Positions 1-11,433 of a stretch of 46,055 nucleotides of DNA are shown piece by piece. The translations under genes and the position numbers were made by a program. This DNA comes from Hypholoma sublateritium FD-334 SS-4 (lineage: Eukaryota; Basidiomycota; Agaricomycetes; Agaricales; Strophariaceae): assembly GCA_000827495.1 (NCBI GenBank), contig KN817570.1, positions 93,839 to 139,893 on the forward strand, read 5' to 3'. Under the pieces are notes generated by a model. It saw only the letters and a program-made list of their open reading frames with translations. It was not told the origin of the DNA and made no database searches. Position 1 is the first letter of the stretch, and the number at the start of each line of letters is the position of its first letter.

Positions 1-1251
1 CAAACTCTGTGAATATGTCTTCATCATACGATTGATTGAATAACGGCATAAAACTGAGAGATGGACTATCGCCCATTGCTGCCCTGAAAAGACCTTGATT
101 ATCGCCGCCGTTTGCAGTGAGCTAAATGACAATCAGAGCCAGTTATTGGGCGGAGAGTATAGAGAGAACCAACATGGAACATGGTTGACCCTGCGCCAGC
201 TGATTCCCCCCAGATAGTTACCTGACTGTCACACAGAATCAATACTTAAAGAAATAAGCAGACCAAAGAGCAGACACACGATTTATCTCCTCCGAACAGA
301 TGAATATATTGCTGGACCCATTGGAGAGCAGCGCGCTGAAGAGTAGAGTCAGAGAGTGACATGCGCTCGAATATAGTAGTAATACCTGGTCCAGAAAGCC
401 AGCGTTCAGCTCCCCGTTTTTGCTAATTTCAGTGCCCCCTGACACGGCCGAATGGTAAGCGACATGATTACATGCTAAACCTGATCGCTGGGTTCACCTA
501 GGAATCCAAACTGTCCCAGGCGGTACTCAAAAGAGACAAAGATAAGAGGCCTAGACGAAGACCCCATGATCAATTCTGGGGGTGCGTTGTGGGTGTTTCC
601 AAGCTGATAACCTCCACCTGTAATCATCGATCCAAGTTGAGCAAAGGTGCTCGGAACAAAACAAGAAATACATACCATGGAACCAAATCATCACTGGAAT
701 TTTGTCATCGACATGCGTTCCTATTGGAATAAAAACCTGAGAAAAAGACATGTTGGTAAAATTGAAAGCTATGCAGGAACAACACCAGTACATTTCCGAA
801 AAGGCAGTCTTCTGAGGTTCCAGGCGAGACAGTGATCTGAGCAGTCTCAATACAAGCATCTGCGAACTGAACAGAATTTTGAGGGTTAGTTTTTCTCCTG
901 TCAACGTCGGTACACCACATGCTACTTACCTGTGTCGCATTTACGATACCCAAGTGCTTTGTTGGAGGCGAGACTGGCGATCTCCACCTCAAATCTCCGA
1001 TAGGTGCGTCTGCAAAGCGTACACCTCGAAAGTATATGATTCCCGTTGATGCGTTCGCGAACCCGTTGAATGTTCCGTCTAGAATTTTGTCAGTACAATG
1101 AAAGTGAATGGTTCTAGTTCTACTGACAATCAAGCGTCACTGATGATCCCACTAGCTGTCCATTTGCTTGACCCACGGTCGCGGAGCCAGATGAACCTAG
1201 AACAACTCCTGCTATCAGCGCAAAACTGAACCTGAAGAAATAATGCAGCAT
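1..1251 (-). CDS. Type-B carboxylesterase/lipase, 3' end cut by window edge
   Basis: Secreted alpha/beta-hydrolase predicted to cleave carboxylic esters or lipids. The chosen start (MLHYFF, 1251) opens a hydrophobic signal peptide. After an intron at about 1123-1079, the mature N-terminus has the family pattern GTFNGFANAST, YFRGVRFADAP and RWRSP. Further exons give the SEDC motif with 'PVMIWFHGGGYQLGN' (oxyanion-hole HGGG split by an intron), then 'FVSFEYRLGQFGFLG', 'ALQWVQQYI' and, across another intron near 276-232, the nucleophile elbow GESAGAGS. A further intron (about 156-109) leads to 'FRAAMGDSPSLSF', and the gene leaves the window soon after, so the acidic and His catalytic residues are not visible. 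Every splice uses GT-AG and keeps the motif frame. TATAAAAG lies about 50 nt upstream of the start, inside an upstream in-frame ATG, which favours the start at 1251. The family is certain; the substrate is unknown. Confidence 0.9.
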
Positions 1252-2124
1252 GGTGAGATCGGAATTGTGGGCATATTTCAAAAATTTGTGTACCAGCCTT
1301 TTATAGTCCATTCAAATCAAAAGAATCACACTTAGCAGAAGAGCTATTGGCCATTATTTTAAAATGCCAATCCGTGCGTAGGAGCAAGACTGCACAAGGG
1401 AATAAAATAGACAGAAAGTGTCGGCTGACAAGGGTCGGCAGAAGGATTCCCGAAATACGACCATGACGAGGATAAAGAAGGCCGTTTTCCAGCATTTCAC
1501 TGCCATGTGAGGTTCATAGAACCTGTGGAGCCTGGCAAGTACCTCGTTCGGTCGGTCCGTGACTTTGAGGGAACTACCGCTGATTTCCACAACTCAGGAA
1601 GCCTACGGTTTTTTTGGACTATGTGTTGCAACCCGAGAGTTCCAAATAAGCCCACTGACGAATATGTGGTTGCTGAATTGAACTAGGAAAGCAAGGAACA
1701 GAACAGATGGACTCGGATCATGGGAGACGGGAGCAAAAAGGAACGGTCCGCTATACCGTACCGCGTTGGTACCATGGCGTTCCGAATCGGAACGGATCCG
1801 GAAGCGTGCCGACCGAATCTGCTGAGTTGCCCCATCTTCAAGCTTCAAGTCCGCGTATACTTACCAGCCTCCGCTGATGATTAATACAAACACTGAGTGC
1901 GTCACAGCCTCAGAGTCTAACAATTTCAAATTCTGATGATACAACATAGTAAGTAGTACTGAAGTAATTATATTATTATACACATGATGTAGATGCCGGA
2001 CAAATACATAATAGTGATAAAGCATGGGTAGAGCAAGGGTGAGATCTGGAGAGCAGTAGTAGGACTATGATAGCACTTTGAAAGCAGGACATGACGATAT
2101 TATCTAGGTCGGCTCAGGGCGTGA
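1252..2124. other. Intergenic, upstream of the esterase
   Basis: Apart from the TATA box, no convincing coding exon was found on either strand. Short minus-strand open frames lack recognisable motifs or a consistent splice pattern. Confidence 0.5.
1298..1305 (-). promoter_or_regulatory. TATA box of the carboxylesterase
   Basis: TATAAAAG read on the minus strand, 47-54 nt upstream of the esterase ATG. It overlaps an upstream in-frame ATG at 1311, which argues that translation starts at 1251. Confidence 0.6.
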
Positions 2125-3732
2125 TCAAGTTTGCGATCTTGTGGCCAGTGCTGTTGGATGGATGTTGGTTAATTCAGTTCCAGGATCGCTGAGGTTATCG
2201 AGGTTATCGAGGTTATCGAGTTCATCGACTGTGGCGTCTTCTCTATAAACTGGAGGAGTTTTACTGGTTTGAACACGGATATGCAGCAGGACACGGCTTG
2301 TGAGCGTTGAATGCATACATCGTTCCATTCTAGATAACAAATTAGGTTTCAATTAGGGTTTTCTGACCGACATTTCATTTATGCAAGACTCACGTTGTCA
2401 AAAGCTGTGCGTATTGAGGCTGTCCGCTTTGTTAGACCTAATATGATAACGAAAATATCATTGTACTTACAGGAAAAAGCTTGATGATGATGATGTTCAC
2501 GGTCGAAAATACTGTATAAAGTAAGGCTTAAGAATACGGCCGAGTGCATGTAATCAAGAACTGACGGAATAGCACAAAATAGTACAAGGCACCTATCATC
2601 ATATTAGCTTGTGGAGCAAAACTGAATGATAAACAACCCAGGCATACCGTCACGAAATATCACTGCAAGGAGGGTGCTGTTTCCGCCAACTGTGTCTGGA
2701 ATTTTTTTTTTTGGTTGAGAACACAGTGATAGCTGGCTGGTGAATGGACAAAACACTTACATGCCCTGAACCCGGGAACTACCATGAGCGCCAGTACCAC
2801 TTCAAACCCGTTAATGAAAGAAATCATTGGACAGTGACAAACGCGACTTACAAGCATCCCACACCAAAACAATCATCCAACATCCAGTCAAAATGTGGTC
2901 AACGCGGACGACAAGGCATCCAACAAATTGTGGAATCGACGGATTATCAACTAAATAAAGACTCAGTACCGAATTCTGGACCGGGCCGTGGTATAGTCAC
3001 TACTCACATTCCAGCGACCGCAGGAATAATGCAAGGAATGCAAAATCTGGCAAGAAAAAGACGGCAAAAAGCACGCCTAGGATGATACCTAAGCGTGTGC
3101 CTCGATTCCAAACTGCCCAGGCCCGCAGAGTCAATATCACTGTGGTAAGAGCTACCGATTAGCACAGTGTACTAAGATCAGCGCATTCAAAGTAACGTAC
3201 TCTCGGAGAACGTTATTCCTACAACAATCAGGCCTGGTCAATTGATATTAGCATGTTTGTCTTTGAAAATGAGGCGCAAGACAAACATCCGCTCGCAATA
3301 TACAGATTCCGACATTCAAGGTCGGTGAGCGCCACGGAAAGTTGGTCTGTGGCAGAGAAGCATAAATAGGACAGAAAATCGTATAATGACATCAACTCAC
3401 GGTATAAAACAAGGCCCACGGTGTCGAAGAAAGGTAAGTAGCGCTGTATGATATAGATAAATTTCAGGGCATTCCATTTGCTCCGCCAGACGAGGTCGAG
3501 CTCCAGGGGAACCGTCAGGATGAAATCCCAGATAAAAAAAGTGGAAGCGGCCACTATTAGTGAGTCCGTGTAAGATGACCGTAATCAAAACCGAGTCAAG
3601 GGGATCCTCACCGTCAAAGTACTAGAGATAAGCGCAATTGAGCGACGAAAAATAGTCATCATCACGGCAAATACTTACCGTCACCAATTGCATCGCCCGC
3701 ACCGATTCTATGACCACATCATCGGACACCAT
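2125..3732 (-). CDS. DUF6533 multi-pass membrane protein
   Basis: A member of the fungal DUF6533 family of seven-helix-like membrane proteins of unknown function. The start MVSDDVVIES gives an N-terminus that splices into 'LVTYFDVAAS' and then the diagnostic DUF6533 block 'FIWDFILTVPLELDLVWRSK', followed by 'IIQRYLPFFDT'. Later exons give 'CRNLYIASGCLIVVGITFSE', 'MILTLRAWAVWNRG', 'GVLFAVFSCQIL', 'VLALMVVPGFRA', 'GGNSTLLAVIFRDG', 'TVNIIIIKLF' and finally 'MHSTLTSRVLLHIR', which is the conserved end of the family. About nine introns of roughly 50-110 nt were placed by keeping these motifs in frame; several exons are under 60 nt. The C-terminal tail is hydrophilic and carries a short DNLDNLDNL repeat. 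Family assignment is strong; individual exon edges in the middle of the gene are less sure. Function is unknown. Confidence 0.85.
2191..2219. repeat. 9-nt tandem repeat in the DUF6533 coding end
   Basis: Three copies of GAGGTTATC in tandem. On the minus strand it encodes the repeated tripeptide D-N-L in the cytosolic tail of the DUF6533 protein. Confidence 0.8.
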
Positions 3733-4978
3733 GTCTCTGCCAGGCTGCAGCCTGCCCAACAAATCCCCTGCTTGTCCGTGGCCAGTTTTTGAAGGGAACA
3801 AACACGATTGACAACGATGGATGTCCTTTGGCGGCGGCGTTGGTCAGTTGTGAGAGGGAGCGAGGGAAAAATGGTGGACCTGAGAACGCAAGTTCTTGAC
3901 ATGAAAAAACACGAACTGTAGAGGTTACATAACCTATATATACCCCGCGTTGTCGCGTCGGCTATCTTCAGCGTGGGTTATTTTACCCCTGGCGTAATTT
4001 GCGCCCTTCCTTTCTTTCTTTCTCTGCATCAAAGTGAGAGCTGAGAGTCTGATGCATCGCCTCGATGGTATTATTGGCTGGTGTCGACCACGTTTCAATC
4101 GGAGCCCCACCTTCGTACAAGTACATATGTTTTCTGTGTCGCTCAAAACTTTCATGAACGCCCCAACAACAATTTGAAGCGCTTCTTCTCCAGGCTTCTC
4201 CGCAAGCCGCAAACAGCCGAGATCGACCGGAATCTGCTTCCGCTCCCTTGCGCGCCGCCCAGTAAGCAGCGCGCGGCACAAATATATGTACCGCAGACTC
4301 AGTCAATTACAGACAAAAGAGCCCGTATATTCAAGGTTCCTGTCCCGCTGGGCCAACTGTGAAAGAATCAATAACTTCAGCTCCATCCATCGATAAGTCA
4401 ATTAAGATAACCGCTTGCACTGCTTTGAATCGTGCAACTAGAACGCAGCAGAACGGCCTGCCTGTTCGGAAGGGGACATCGTCATTCGATAGGATTTGGC
4501 CATAGTCCCATCGGACGCCGGTTGCTCGAGCGCTTGCCTGCGGGTATCTTATCGATATCGCGACTTCTAGCGTGCGACAACCAGAAAAGGTATCAATGCT
4601 CCCAGCCAGCTGCTCCACCTTGTGACTAGGCTGTTGCTGCGGCTGGAGCTCGCGGATTTCTTGAGGGACATCGTAGAGCAGGTGGTTGCATTGATTGGCG
4701 GGTAGGGGGCAGCTATCACTGATCAGATCAGGCTGTTCACACGATTCGGCCGTTGCCGTGGGCATTCTTCCGCAAAAACATCTATTCGGTCCTATTGTCA
4801 ACTCCGTGGCGATCTGCATGTCCCCCAATGGCTCTACCGCTTCTACGACACGGGGAGATCAGTCAACACTAAATTCGACCAGCCTCGTATAATACACTGC
4901 TCTCGCTCGAGATCTATTTACCTCCCTCTCAGCTTTCTATTGAACCGCCGGGCGACCGTTCAAACGTTCATTCTTGGT
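3733..4978. other. Interval with ambiguous small coding stretches
   Basis: A 165-codon open frame on the minus strand (4331-4828) has no recognised domain. Antisense to it, a plus-strand stretch after a splice-acceptor-like TTCTAG (about 4571-4717) reads as a Leu-rich helix ending 'ELADFLRDIVEQVVALIGG' and a stop, which looks coding-like. They cannot both be genes, and neither has a convincing start or partner exons. I do not call a gene here. Confidence 0.3.
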
Positions 4979-7129
4979 TCATTCGTACACGTCAGAGCCA
5001 TACTCTTGGCTCCCCTCACGCATGAACGTTACAATATGATCTGTGTACATCCTGGTCAGCACACCCCATCGCGAAGATAGCATTATGAAGAGATACGCAC
5101 CTCCGAGAGTGCGCGTTGTAAATCCAACTTCGCAATAACAATAATAATCTACGCCGCAAAGAAGGAAGTGTCAGTGAGTATTAATCTTTTTATATACCTC
5201 CCGTTATATAGTGGATGCTCAGGTCGCAAAATATCCAGCAGGGAGCGGAGCGCAGGACCAGAGACGACTCACAAAGCCACTTCCTCCTAAACACCTCGAT
5301 CTCTTCCCTGCTTAGCACCTTGGACCTGCCGTCTTTCCCTACCGCGCTTCTCGCCGCGTACTCTTTCTGCAGGGCTGGAACTATAACATCATCGAACCGC
5401 TGTACGAAGCGCTGCCGCCATTCGCGAAGCGTGCGTGCGTAGTGCGGACCGATATTCGCTACGGATTCGACGACAAGCTTTCCTTTCGACCCATCGGCCA
5501 GCGTCGTCATGAGGAATGTTAGCGTAGGGAGGAAACCACCGGGGAAAACTATTGGGTACATATTATCAACGGTGAGTAGATTGTGAGCAAAGCACAACTC
5601 ACTCTTATCAGTCCAAGTACGGATCAGCTAAACGAGCAGCAAATTGACCTAAGCAGAGCGGTCCAACGCACCCATTTTCGAATAAAGTCTATTTCTTGGA
5701 TATATCTTTCAAATCCTGCACAAATATCAGCATGTTCCCATACCAAGGTGCGTGCGTATATACTCACTGGCTTCGGGGATACTGATAACCTGTACAACGC
5801 CCACCGCTCCTTTCTTTTCCATCGCCCAGTCTACCACACGCCAGTATTCCTCGATAAATTCCCTCCCGACTGCCTCGATCATCTCCACGCTCACAAAGCG
5901 GGAGAACCTACCTTCCCACTCCTTCGGCATGCTCCTGTAATCCATCAAGTGCACCTGTATCCGTTCTGATAATCCCCGCGCCGCAATCCGCTGCTCCGCA
6001 AGCACTTTCTGCGCACTTGAAAGCGTGATAGTATCTATTTGGACATGGGAAAATTGCTCGGCCAGTCGAATGGCAAGCGCCCCCCAGCCCGTCCCTATCT
6101 CGAGGATACGTAGGGGCCCACACCCTGGAGTCGATGCGGGGATATGGAGCTTGTCGATTATGTGTTGCAGTTTCCGCAGCTGAGCATCGTAGAGAGGATC
6201 AAATTCTGGGAGCGAGGGTACATCTTCGGATGCGCTGTCATCTGGATCCGAGTTTGGCGGCGATGGCGGGAGAAGTGGTGTTGAGGAAATCCGCTTCAGA
6301 GACTGACCCCCGTTCCATCTGCTTTGGAGGCTCTTTTCACATTTGAGGTCCCCGTCTAATTCGGGGAAGATGGCACACGAGTAAGTCATATCTTCTGATA
6401 AGAAACCTACCAGAATAATCAAAATGAGTTTAACGGACAGGGTTTAGCGTTATTTTAAGATACCTGCGAACATCTCATTGGATATGTCATAATGCGCCGA
6501 AATATTGGATCGAGAGTTTCCAATGGTGTTCAAGAAGCGGTAGGAAGTGATTTTCTGAGGTAATGTGAAAAGGTATGACAACCGGGAGTCAAGGTTGGCG
6601 AGTTTTTCACGGTTTTCAAGGAACATCTATGAAACGCAAGAACGCACATCAAGAACTATACATCTATTCAATTTATACTCAACACTCACCTCAAATAGGG
6701 AGACGAGGTCGTCGCATTCGACGTCGCCGTACATGTACGCCTCTGCAAACCCCAGATCGCCCATTGCGCAGAGACGAACCCAGAAAGAATCATTAATGAC
6801 GCGAAGCTCAGCTTTCAAGTCGGGGCGTTTGTTGGCAGCGCTTGATACGTTGCCAGGTTCGGGGTTCGGGAAGGTGTAGATGTGAGAATAGGTGAGCACC
6901 CGCAATTGGCCCACTTGGATTTTATCCATCAGACTTCATACCTCTGTTAGCGTTCGGAGTATATTTCCGGGGAGTGGGTGGGTCAGAAAACATACGCAAC
7001 GACAGCGGTCTCAGCGAGACGCGCGATGGGCGTCCAGCTCTTTCTGAGTACAGTCTCTGCAACGACATTCCACGCCCTATCAGCAACGGAGGAGATCGAG
7101 AGCGGTGGTTTGGCGTCGGGGAGGTCCAT
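4979..7129 (-). CDS. Cyclopropane-fatty-acyl-phospholipid synthase (SAM-dependent)
   Basis: Predicted to transfer a methylene group from S-adenosylmethionine to an unsaturated phospholipid acyl chain; basidiomycete members of the family may instead methylate lipids. The start MDLPDAKPPLSIS is followed by 'RKSWTPIARL', 'GQLRVLTYS', 'GDLGFAEAYMYGDVECDDLV', 'RFLNTIGNSRSNISAHYDIS', 'DEDMTYSCAIF' (read as SEDMTYSCAIF), the SAM-binding loop LEIGTGWGALAI, 'FSRFVSVEMIEAVG', 'FERYIQEIDFIRKW', 'FPGGFLPTL' and the C-terminal 'CEVGFTTRTLGDHIVTF'. These match CFA synthases in order from end to end. About seven introns are needed, roughly 530 aa in total. The join between 'DFIRKW' and 'FPGG' is uncertain: a clean donor gives the wrong phase, and a donor 4 nt downstream would insert V-L. 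No frameshift is required elsewhere. Confidence 0.92.
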
Positions 7130-8039
7130 ATGACAGTGAAATGGGCGGGGAGTTTATCCAATGACATGGAGGGGTTCTTATATGCCAGACGCTACGCGAT
7201 CATTTCCCTTCGATGTGAGCACGATCGGAAACGAGATTTCCATTTATGGGTTTTTATTAGGGGCCACGACTCTTTACATAGTGCAACACTGCCATGGCGC
7301 CCAACTCCGGCCAGTCCGAGAGGCTCCGAGAGGCCTACACTACTCGAATATTGGAATATCATGTCTCTGAACGACACTTGATATAATTGGTACAACGGTT
7401 GTCAATTGCCAATGGAACCATCATCGTTCACAACGTTATTTAATATCGTTATCTTCTATTTCGATGCACAATGATGTACAACTTCGCAATCTACGCTGCC
7501 CATGAACGACACGAAGTCAATGGAAAACGAAACAATGTTTAGTAACCTTGAATGTATGTTACCAGGTGTTACTTCGTATTAGAGGAAAGCAAGGGAAAGT
7601 ATCGCACATGCGTGATGAATCGGAGTGGTACCGCAGTCTGACATGGCGGTATTTTTGGAAGAGGTGAGCAAATATGTAGAGGCTTTCATTCTCTATGTCA
7701 GTTTGGGCCACTCGATTACGGCATCTCAGAGTGGTGCGCAGCCAATTTAATAATACCAGTAGAAAAATATACCTTGTTTTCTACTGGCATCTCTACATCC
7801 TTCGTACACTATTACCTGAGCGTTGCATCGACACCTATGATTAGAAGTAAAGCATAAAGCCCGAGTCAATCCAGTGTGACCGAAGTTCAAATTGGTTGCC
7901 ACAGAGCATGCAGTTGAGGAAAGAGCTTTATGTTGAATCTTAATCCATATAAAAACATGCAAGAATAAATTAAACAATCGAATGCGGTTCCGCAAATATA
8001 TCATCCATCCCTGGTATTAACTTGATTATGCCCAAGGGT
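7130..8039. other. Intergenic between CFA synthase and GDA1
   Basis: Both flanking genes are on the minus strand, so this holds the CFA synthase promoter and the GDA1 3' region. No coding exon, RNA gene or repeat was recognised. Confidence 0.5.
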
Positions 8040-9954
8040 CTATGCGCGACATGTCAGCTCCCCTCCCACCATAGCAATAGTAGCGCCCAGACACCACCCC
8101 AGCTCCGTCTCGCGGATTTTCTTGCCAATCTTGACGCTCCTGCTGTCGGGGAACTCGTATCCGAGCTGCAGGAGGGCGTGCATGAACGTGAGATCTAAGC
8201 ACCACTCAGGCCGGCCGTCGAGCTCCTTCAGAAGCTCGGGATCCTTACCCCAGCCCTGTCGGAGCCAGGCATCTCGGCCCTGGCACACCTGCTTTGCCGT
8301 TTCTGAGATGGTGGACACAGTCAGAGCCGTCGAGGATGGCACTAGGGGCGAGATGCGATCGTAGAAATAGGATAGGAGAAGCACTTTTCCGTTTGGGAAC
8401 ACGTCGAGTAGCGAAGGTTGATAGACACCGTTGAACGAGCATGGTTTCATTTCACAGATTCTATATACGTCAATCAGACGAAGAACAGAAAGAATCTGCG
8501 AAACACGTACGAGTCCTTGGCCATCACCAGCTGAACAATCCGGTCGCAGGCCTCGAATGAACCAATCTGTTCTCCATCCATAGTGACATTCCGCACGTCC
8601 AGCGTCTTTTCGTCCGTCACCTCTACTACCCTCCGGGTCCCACGCGCCAAGCACGGGTTTCCAGTGATCCCCTCCGCCTTTTCCTTCGCCGTAGGGGTAT
8701 GCAGGGAAGCCATAAAGTCCACCAGCCGGTGAACGTGACGCCGGGCGCGCATGAGACCATAGCCTAGATAAGAATGCTGGTAGAGGACATGCGTCCGCCC
8801 TCCAAACTTGAGGTCGTATTTGTGCTCTCCCTCCTCGAGTTTCTGCTCCGGGGACGCGAAGCGCGGCTCGAAAACAATCTGCGTCGACGCGCCGCCGAGG
8901 TCGAGCACCGCGTATGTTGGGGTGTCCTGTAGGGCGTCAGTCTTGATCGTGTCGAGTAGGTAGTTGGCGGTGATCCAGGCGTACACGCCCTCGTCCTTGC
9001 CATCCATAATAACCACGCCATCCTTCTCCTGCAGCTTGAACGGATATGTATGAATCCTCGCTTCGACAGCATGTAAGATATCTGCACTTTGCGATCCTGG
9101 CAGAAGACGTAAGCCCGCGGTGGCCTTGACGGCAATAGGGGTACAGCCTCGCAATGACTTGGGCACGACACGCAGAGCCTCTTCGAGTAGAGGGTCGAGA
9201 CTGCCGGCGGCGTCCTCTGGTTTATCCGCAAAGGCAGAGAGACCCGGGTTAATCATCTTGAATGTCTCGTACTCGTATGCAGCTGAAGGGCCGCAGTTGT
9301 TGAACTTGTAGATATGGATGCGGGAGCCAGTCGACCCCGCGTCGATCATGAGAGCATACTGAACAAGGCGATCAGTCGACGAATGTGGGGTGGTACAATA
9401 CGTCGTCTTGCTTGGATCCGGGTCCTCTTCGTATGATTGTGGATGCTTGACTGTTTCCGTGGGTGGCTTGACGAGCAGTGGGTCGTCGATATGGTCGTCG
9501 ATGGGGTCGTCATAATGCGTTGGCTCTGCAGCTATATTGTAAGACAACGTCATGAAAATATTCAACACCACATACCTGGCTCTTTGGCTTTAGAGTTCCA
9601 CGGGTATGATTTCGACTCGCGCGGGCCAAAGAGGTACACCATGGTTATAAGGACCGCCGCTGCGACAGCAAACTTCTTCCATGCGAATCGTTTCGCTGGC
9701 CCCGACCTGGTCGGCCCATGTCCTCCTTCTAGACGTTCGTAGTTGCTACTCCGAGGTGAAATCATGCTCATGTATCGAGATCGTATGTGTGCGAAGGGTC
9801 TAGCAGCGTCCGCGGGTGTTTCTAGCCCACTTGAGCGTTGTGCGGGTGGATCGTCGTCCTTCGGTGGGTGGACTTTGACTATGAAGGATGGTTTCTTCTT
9901 CGATGAATTATGGTGCTTTAAGTTTATGGATATAAGGCGACCTCCATTGACCAT
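8040..9954 (-). CDS. GDA1: Golgi guanosine-diphosphatase (GDA1/CD39 family)
   Basis: Hydrolyses GDP (and UDP) to the monophosphate in the Golgi lumen, which supports nucleotide-sugar import for glycosylation. It is a type II membrane protein: a short basic stretch precedes a membrane anchor near residues 94-110 (KKFAVAAAVLITMVYLFG), then a stem, then the catalytic domain. All apyrase-conserved regions are visible: DAGSTGSR, KATAGLRLL, DEGVYAWITANYLL and DLGGASTQIVFEP. The cysteine-containing C-terminal part includes 'NPCLARG', 'CEMKPCSFNGVY' and 'GWCLGATIAM'. Two short introns (about 9576-9532 and 8512-8462) join 'KAKEP' to 'AEPTHYDD' and 'VMAKDS' to 'ICEMKPC'. Length is about 600 aa. The start at 9954 gives an unusually long cytosolic tail; an internal Met at about residue 62 or 64 ('MSMISPRSSNYERLEGG') may be the true start. 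Confidence 0.95.
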
Positions 9955-11433
9955 GAACCAGTCAAAGGTTCAAAGAGTGGCTTCGGAAATGAATGTCAGT
10001 TCTTGAAGTGTGGCCGCGAAGAAGCAATTACAACGTCAATATCAGCATTACGTAATCAATTGACGTGTTTGTACGCGGCGAACTCCGAGTCCATCTCGCC
10101 TGGAATGCACGCGACGAAAATTGAACTAGGCCAGCTTGGGACCAGCCCAGGACCAGCCCGGGAAAGTCGAAGGTTTGTTTACTTTTTGTCAGACATAAAA
10201 AGTTTGACCGATTTTTTGCATTACTTACTTAGTACTTACTTGGACCGTGCCAGCACCGAAAGGAAATTGACCACGGTCAAACGGTAAACCACAGCTCCCG
10301 CAAAGTTCCCGTTTCTCACTCTTCTCCCGGCACCGCCGTGTCATCTCATGGAAACGGACCGGGCGAATTCGCGGAATATTTTGGGAATTGAGGTGCTTGT
10401 AAGAGCTGCCATGTACTTACTCCAGCTTACTCCTCGACCACTATTTGAACAGGTTTATAGTTACCGTGACGAATCCCATGAGGAATTTCCGGGCGCTCTG
10501 GGGTGCCGGAACCGCTACGGACTGATTAGTCGAGCTCGCACAGGGCTTCAGGTAATCCGATTTCGTGACCATGGTCAATTTTCATCTGCAGGCGTGAAGA
10601 TTTACTATCTGGAGTAATTTCTGCGTCGGCGCACTTTGGACGTACTCTAGCTCCGTGTTCAAGCTTTACGCTCAAGCTCGTTGGTGGCACCATCTTTCGA
10701 ATTTGCCTCTTAAACGCTAACGCAGGCTTGCAGCGGCGGTGCTCGACCCTCGAAGCATATTTGCGATACGCAGTCAAGCCTCAACAGATCAATCAGTATA
10801 AAAAAGTTCTGAATACATTTTCGCACACATGCTTTCTTTCGCAGTGCTCCCGCCGAAAGTTCTGTTGGACGTGTGTTCATGACACGCAAGAGCAGATGGT
10901 CAAATCGCGCCTATCGGCGAATATAATTGTATGTCGCCGCGTGTGCTTCAGCTGTAAGACTGTTGATCAAACTTCCACACTCAGGTGAACGAGTTGCGAC
11001 AGCCTGCGATATTTGAGTGACTTCAAGAATGTGGGTATCTGGTTATATCAGCCTAATAGATTCAGGTAGTCTTAATCGTGGCTAGGTTTCTTGTGCGGTG
11101 CTACGCAGGATAAGAGTTTACAATTCAGACGAAGTTGTGGCATGAGGTACGAATTGAAGCGGAGAAGCATGGCCATCAAATCAGGAAGAATCCCGCATCT
11201 GTTGGATCGGCACTTCTTTCCTTGGTGCGCATTGCATGCGCACGATTTCACAGGCCGGTCGCCGTCAATTCCAGCCTTCTGTTCCAGGTCAATCCACTTA
11301 TATCATGGGAGCTTGCGTCAGATGTCTTCGTTTACAGACACCCCAGTACCATTCACATCTCGCATATGTGATTGCTGGAGATTGAGCTGTCTTTCTAAGC
11401 CAGCTCTGGGTCCCTCCGCTCGTCTATCTCCCG
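9955..11433. other. Divergent intergenic region
   Basis: This lies between GDA1 (minus) and the membrane protein gene (plus), so it should contain both promoters. Short open frames are unlike proteins. A small GGACCAGCCC-type duplication occurs near 10138-10160. Nothing else was recognised. Confidence 0.5.

Noticed and set aside
1303..1848. Short minus-strand frames upstream of the esterase as extra exons
   Set aside because: A TATA box separates them from the signal-peptide start and they contain no esterase motifs.
4331..4828. 165-codon minus-strand frame
   Set aside because: No recognised motif and no partner exons, and the opposite strand looks at least as coding-like. Length alone is not enough.
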